Below, one piece after another: positions 5,840 to 8,850 of a stretch of DNA of 8,850 bases (positions are counted from its first letter, which is position 1; every line of letters begins with the position of its first letter). A program made the position numbers and the translations under genes. Origin of the DNA: an uncultured Pseudobdellovibrionaceae bacterium (GTDB taxonomy: Bacteria; Bdellovibrionota; Bdellovibrionia; Bdellovibrionales; Bdellovibrionaceae). The notes under the pieces were generated by a model, which saw only the letters and a program-made list of their open reading frames with translations, made no database searches and had not been told where the DNA came from. Location: contig CALCCV010000629.1 of NCBI GenBank assembly GCA_937900305.1, positions 1 to 8,850 of the forward strand, given 5' to 3'.

Positions 5840-7951
5840 TTAGGCCGCCCTTTTTGAGCGTTCAAGAACGACTTCGGTAAAACGCTCTGCCGGAGTCAGC
5901 TTCTTTGTCATGTGAGCCAAGCGCAATGGCCGCTCGACAATCGTCATCCACTTTTGTCCCTTAAAAGTGTTGTAGCCCTTCGAATTTGAAAATCCGAGGC
6001 AAAACTCTTCATTGCCGATTTTGGTATTTTCAACAAATCCCGAATCTTGAGTTTGATTCGACTTTACAGTCTCGATGCCATTCATCTGTTTGTTCAAAAT
6101 GTCGTCGTTGGCGGCAGAGCCAACCACGGCACCCGAAGTATTAATCAAAAAGCAGCGGCTTAAAGAATCAACGATCGTGGCTCGCAATATATCGTTGAGA
6201 AAGTTGCAATTAAAGCGACTCGCGATCACTCCGATGATTCTCCCTTCTGAATCATGAATGGGACTGCTAAACGTCATCAGTGGAGTTTTCAAAGTTTCAG
6301 ATACGTAGATGTCGCTGACAAAGATCGAACCTGCCTGGGCCGATCGAAACCAGTCTTTGCTTGAAAAATTTTGACCGATGACGCTGCGATTGATCGCACT
6401 CGCCAAAACGCGGCCATCTAAACTCAAAATGTAAATATCGTGGTAAACTTCATAAATTCGATGAATCTTTTCCAGCAGAGCCATGGATTCAGCATCTTGA
6501 GCCTGATTGCTTTTGCAAGCCTCTACCAGAGTGCCGAAGATCGCCCAAGCCTGAATGTCGCAAAATCTTTCAAACAGATTTCGATCAATTTTACTCATGG
6601 TATCGCGAGCGGCATCGACCAAACGCACAGAACTTGAAAATTCAACCGCTTCGCGCAACTGAACGGTGATTTGATTCACTTCTTCGACAAAACTCAAACT
6701 TTTCTTTGCGAGAACCGCCACTTCGTTGGCGATGATCGAAAAGCCTTCGCCTTCGGCACCCGCCAAACCAGCCTGGATCGAAGCATTGACGGCCAAGAGT
6801 TTCACTTCGCGATTGTTGGCGTTAATTTCAAGAACTAGATCATCGATTTTTTTCATGGTTTCGAGCAGCTTGTAGCCCGAAATCTCACTGGCAATCTTTA
6901 TTCGACCCGAATCGGGCTTTTTGTTCATTTCGATAATTTTCGAACCCACGGCCATATCAATGTCACCGATGGTTTCGAGAACAATCGCGGACCAATTTTT
7001 ACCCTTATAAGCATTGTATCCCTTAGTATGAGCAAAACCCACTGCCAAGGACGCACCATTACGTGCCTTTTCATTTGAAATTCCGCAACCGTCAGCAATG
7101 GCGATTTCACCCGCCTCTAACCAAGTGGCCGTGTCATTCAAAATCTGATGTTCTTGTCCTGACGCAATCACCGTGCCCTGAGAGTTGATGATGATAGCTT
7201 TGGATTCACGCGAAAATCCTCCACTCTGAATCATTTCCTGAGCATAATCCCAGTTGAAACAGTTGCAAAGAACTCCGATCACGTTGTTGTCATCACTCAG
7301 AACCGGAGCGCAGTAAAAAACCGCACGCGATTTTAAAATTTCAGAAAAGTGAAGATCCGTGACGATGACCTGACCGGCCAAAGCCCCCTTAAACCAATCT
7401 TCGGAAGACAAATCCATACCGATAAAATTTTTCTGGGCAGCACACGCGGCTACATTGCCAGAAACATCGAGCAATAGGGATTCGGAATAAACGACATAGA
7501 TCCCAGTCAATCGTCCCAAGACATCTCCAGCCAGCTTTGAGCTGTCTTCGGATGGGGAGGTCAATGCTCTCTTGATTTCTTCAAATCCGGCCCAAGCTTG
7601 CACATCACAGTTGCGTTCAAACAAGTTGCGATCGAGCTTATCGATTAAATCCATCGACAACTCTAAATTTCTCACGGCGATGGCTTCTAGAGATTCGATT
7701 TTGATTCTGGCAATCAGTTGTTCGAGTTCCTCGGACAACTGATTGTTTTTTGAGGCCTGGGCGGCAATCTGACTGGCAACGATCGAGAACGTTCCTAACC
7801 GGCTGCGCATGCGAGCCCCTTCAATTGCAGCACTCAGGGCAATGAAATGCGCTTTCTGATTGATGTCCTTGAAGGTCATTAGTGACCTCTCTAAGTCGCC
7901 ACACGCTTTAAGTAGGCGATTAGAGAGATTTAAATTTTCAGCCGTCGACAT
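5840..7951 (-). CDS. Soluble tandem-duplicated chemoreceptor-tip/Cache protein
   Basis: A 703-residue protein made of two similar halves, offset by 349 residues. Each half has a short methyl-accepting-protein tip-like helical segment (about 28-85 and 366-433) followed by a Cache-like sensor region (about 100-325 and 452-674). Compare DRNLFERNCDVQAWAGF (107-123) with DRNLFERFCDIQAWAIF (456-472), and KGYNAYKGKNW with KGYNTFKGQKW. The tip in half 2 reads LLAVNASIQAG then GEGFSIIANEV, close to the receptor hallmark, while half 1 (FIALSAAIEGAR) is more diverged. No transmembrane segment or signal peptide is visible, so both sensor domains should be cytoplasmic, unlike typical Cache receptors. The long methylation helices are missing and no CheR-binding pentapeptide ends the chain. 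GGAG lies 8 bases before the ATG. It is a probable chemosensory input protein paired with the adjacent CheW; the ligand is unknown. Confidence 0.8.
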   Translation of the reverse strand: MSTAENLNLSNRLLKACGDLERSLMTFKDINQKAHFIALSAAIEGARMRSRLGTFSIVASQIAAQASKNNQLSEELEQLIARIKIESLEAIAVRNLELSMDLIDKLDRNLFERNCDVQAWAGFEEIKRALTSPSEDSSKLAGDVLGRLTGIYVVYSESLLLDVSGNVAACAAQKNFIGMDLSSEDWFKGALAGQVIVTDLHFSEILKSRAVFYCAPVLSDDNNVIGVLCNCFNWDYAQEMIQSGGFSRESKAIIINSQGTVIASGQEHQILNDTATWLEAGEIAIADGCGISNEKARNGASLAVGFAHTKGYNAYKGKNWSAIVLETIGDIDMAVGSKIIEMNKKPDSGRIKIASEISGYKLLETMKKIDDLVLEINANNREVKLLAVNASIQAGLAGAEGEGFSIIANEVAVLAKKSLSFVEEVNQITVQLREAVEFSSSVRLVDAARDTMSKIDRNLFERFCDIQAWAIFGTLVEACKSNQAQDAESMALLEKIHRIYEVYHDIYILSLDGRVLASAINRSVIGQNFSSKDWFRSAQAGSIFVSDIYVSETLKTPLMTFSSPIHDSEGRIIGVIASRFNCNFLNDILRATIVDSLSRCFLINTSGAVVGSAANDDILNKQMNGIETVKSNQTQDSGFVENTKIGNEEFCLGFSNSKGYNTFKGQKWMTIVERPLRLAHMTKKLTPAERFTEVVLERSKRAA
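5930..6856 (-). repeat. Second tip-Cache repeat unit of the receptor-like gene
   Basis: Encodes residues 366-674. It carries the better-preserved receptor tip and the second FERFCDIQAWA-containing Cache region. It aligns to the first unit with a constant shift of 349 residues (1047 bp) through the shared block around residues 450-473. Confidence 0.8.
6977..7870 (-). repeat. First tip-Cache repeat unit of the receptor-like gene
   Basis: Encodes residues 28-325. The tip-like segment has lost the glycines around the turn (RSRLGTF against GAEGEGF in unit 2). The Cache region keeps FERNCDVQAWA, SSEDWFKGALAG and KGYNAYKG, which match unit 2. The copies differ clearly, so the duplication is old. 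Confidence 0.8.
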
Positions 7952-8003
7952 TCACTCGCTCCGTATTTGGCAGATTCGTTGTTCTTTTACAACTGGCTTT
8001 TAA

Positions 8004-8850
8004 CTAGCCAACTTTGCGAAGATGCTGAGCATCTTTTTCTTCAAAGTTGCTGTTGATCAACTCACCATGCTGGCTGTTATCAAGACCCGCTTTTTCTTCA
8101 TCCAAAGAAACGCGCATTCCCATCACTGCATCAACCAATTTGAACACAACAAATGTTCCAACTACGCTGATACCGATAACGGCCAAGCTAGAGATCAAGT
8201 GAGTAACGATCAAATTTGGATTTCCGTACAACAGGCCATCGTTACCAGCAGGATTTACTGACTTGCTGGCAAATACAGCCGTTAAGATCGTACCCAAGAA
8301 ACCACCGATACCGTGACAGCCGATCACGTCGAGAGTGTCATCAAGTTTGAAACGCTCTTTGATCATGCTAACACCATAGTTACAAACTAGACCGGCGAGA
8401 AGACCCATGATGATCGCAGGAAAGAAACCAACAAAACCAGCAGCCGGAGTGATCGTCACTAAACCAGCAACAGCACCAACTCCCGCACCCATTGCGTTGA
8501 ATTTACCTTTGCGGAAGTAGTCGACAAGCGCCCAAGAACAAAATGCAGCTGCAGAAGCAAAAAACGTTGTACAGAAAGCTTGAACAGCTAAACCGTTCGC
8601 ACCCAGTGCAGATCCGGCATTAAAACCGAACCAACCCACCCACAACAGTGCAGTACCCAGCAAAACCATGCCAGTGTCATAAGGTCGAGTTTCAACTTTA
8701 TTGAAATCGTGACGGCTTTTCAGCAAGATCACAGCCACGATCGCAGAAAAACCTGCAGTCATGTGAACAACCATTCCACCGGCGAAATCTAAAGCGCCCA
8801 TGTTACGGATGAATCCGCCAGTGCCCCACACCCAGTGAGCAACAGGAGAA
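8004..8850 (-). CDS. amtB: Ammonium transporter (5' part outside window)
   Basis: The last 282 codons of an Amt/Rh-family ammonium channel; the frame stays open to the window edge (SPVAHWVWGTGG at the edge), so the N-terminal part lies outside. Amt proteins are trimeric inner-membrane channels of about 400 residues. Visible signatures are ALDFAGG with the conserved Asp, then the first pore His (codon 8763-8765). The second pore His is in VIGCHGIGGFLG, exactly 150 residues later, the spacing of the E. coli AmtB twin histidines. Multiple hydrophobic helices are evident. The cytoplasmic tail keeps MRVSLDEEKAGLDNSQHGE, like the E. coli tail that binds GlnK, followed by an extra stretch of about 18 residues. 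Regulation by the PII protein is therefore expected. The receptor-like gene starts 52 bp downstream on the same strand. Confidence 0.95.
   Translation of the reverse strand, partial: SPVAHWVWGTGGFIRNMGALDFAGGMVVHMTAGFSAIVAVILLKSRHDFNKVETRPYDTGMVLLGTALLWVGWFGFNAGSALGANGLAVQAFCTTFFASAAAFCSWALVDYFRKGKFNAMGAGVGAVAGLVTITPAAGFVGFFPAIIMGLLAGLVCNYGVSMIKERFKLDDTLDVIGCHGIGGFLGTILTAVFASKSVNPAGNDGLLYGNPNLIVTHLISSLAVIGISVVGTFVVFKLVDAVMGMRVSLDEEKAGLDNSQHGELINSNFEEKDAQHLRKVG

Noticed and set aside
7952..8003. Intrinsic terminator between amtB and the receptor-like gene
   Set aside because: Only a 5-bp stem (TGGCT/AGCCA) overlapping the amtB stop is present, without a T-tract, so it is too weak to call.

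Overview
The window is dense, Gram-negative-type bacterial DNA of roughly balanced GC. The GT51 transglycosylase, chemotaxis genes, uridylylatable PII and adenylylatable class I glutamine synthetase point to a proteobacterial or deltaproteobacterial-type lineage. Bdellovibrionota is a plausible but unproven guess, because no rRNA or other marker is present. The first 11 bases equal the 3' end of a standard Illumina adapter, so the left edge is probably a raw contig end.

Layout, left to right. Bases 12-319 are non-coding and hold a striking nested palindrome (125-168) and a sigma70-like promoter. Plus-strand nitrogen genes follow: glnB (PII, 320-658) and glnA (702-2117). Next is a small gene (2232-2636) for a glycine-cleavage H-protein-like fold in which Asp replaces the lipoylated lysine and which ends in a long acidic tail. 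A tightly packed plus-strand envelope operon comes next: a PAP2 lipid phosphatase (2692-3384), an extended-SDR/HpnA-like epimerase (3372-4355, 13-bp overlap) and a monofunctional GT51 peptidoglycan glycosyltransferase (4352-5356, ATGA overlap). The plus-strand block meets a minus-strand block at 5356/5372 with only 15 bp between the genes.

The minus-strand block reads from the right edge inward. It has a 5'-truncated ammonium transporter gene amtB (8004-8850), a 703-residue protein (5840-7951) and a cheW-like gene (5372-5839). The cheW-like ATG abuts the TAA stop of the 703-residue gene. The 703-residue protein is the most unusual object here. It is a soluble tandem duplication of a short, degenerate chemoreceptor tip followed by a Cache-like sensor domain, with no visible membrane segment.

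How the genes fit together. PII, glutamine synthetase and AmtB are the classic ammonium sensing, assimilation and uptake trio, here split to the two ends of the window. The visible AmtB C-terminal tail keeps the family's PII-contact region. The soluble receptor and CheW lie directly downstream of amtB on the same strand with no strong terminator, which suggests (inference) a link between ammonium transport or metabolic state and a chemosensory array. The middle operon handles undecaprenyl or other lipid carriers and peptidoglycan or glycan synthesis.
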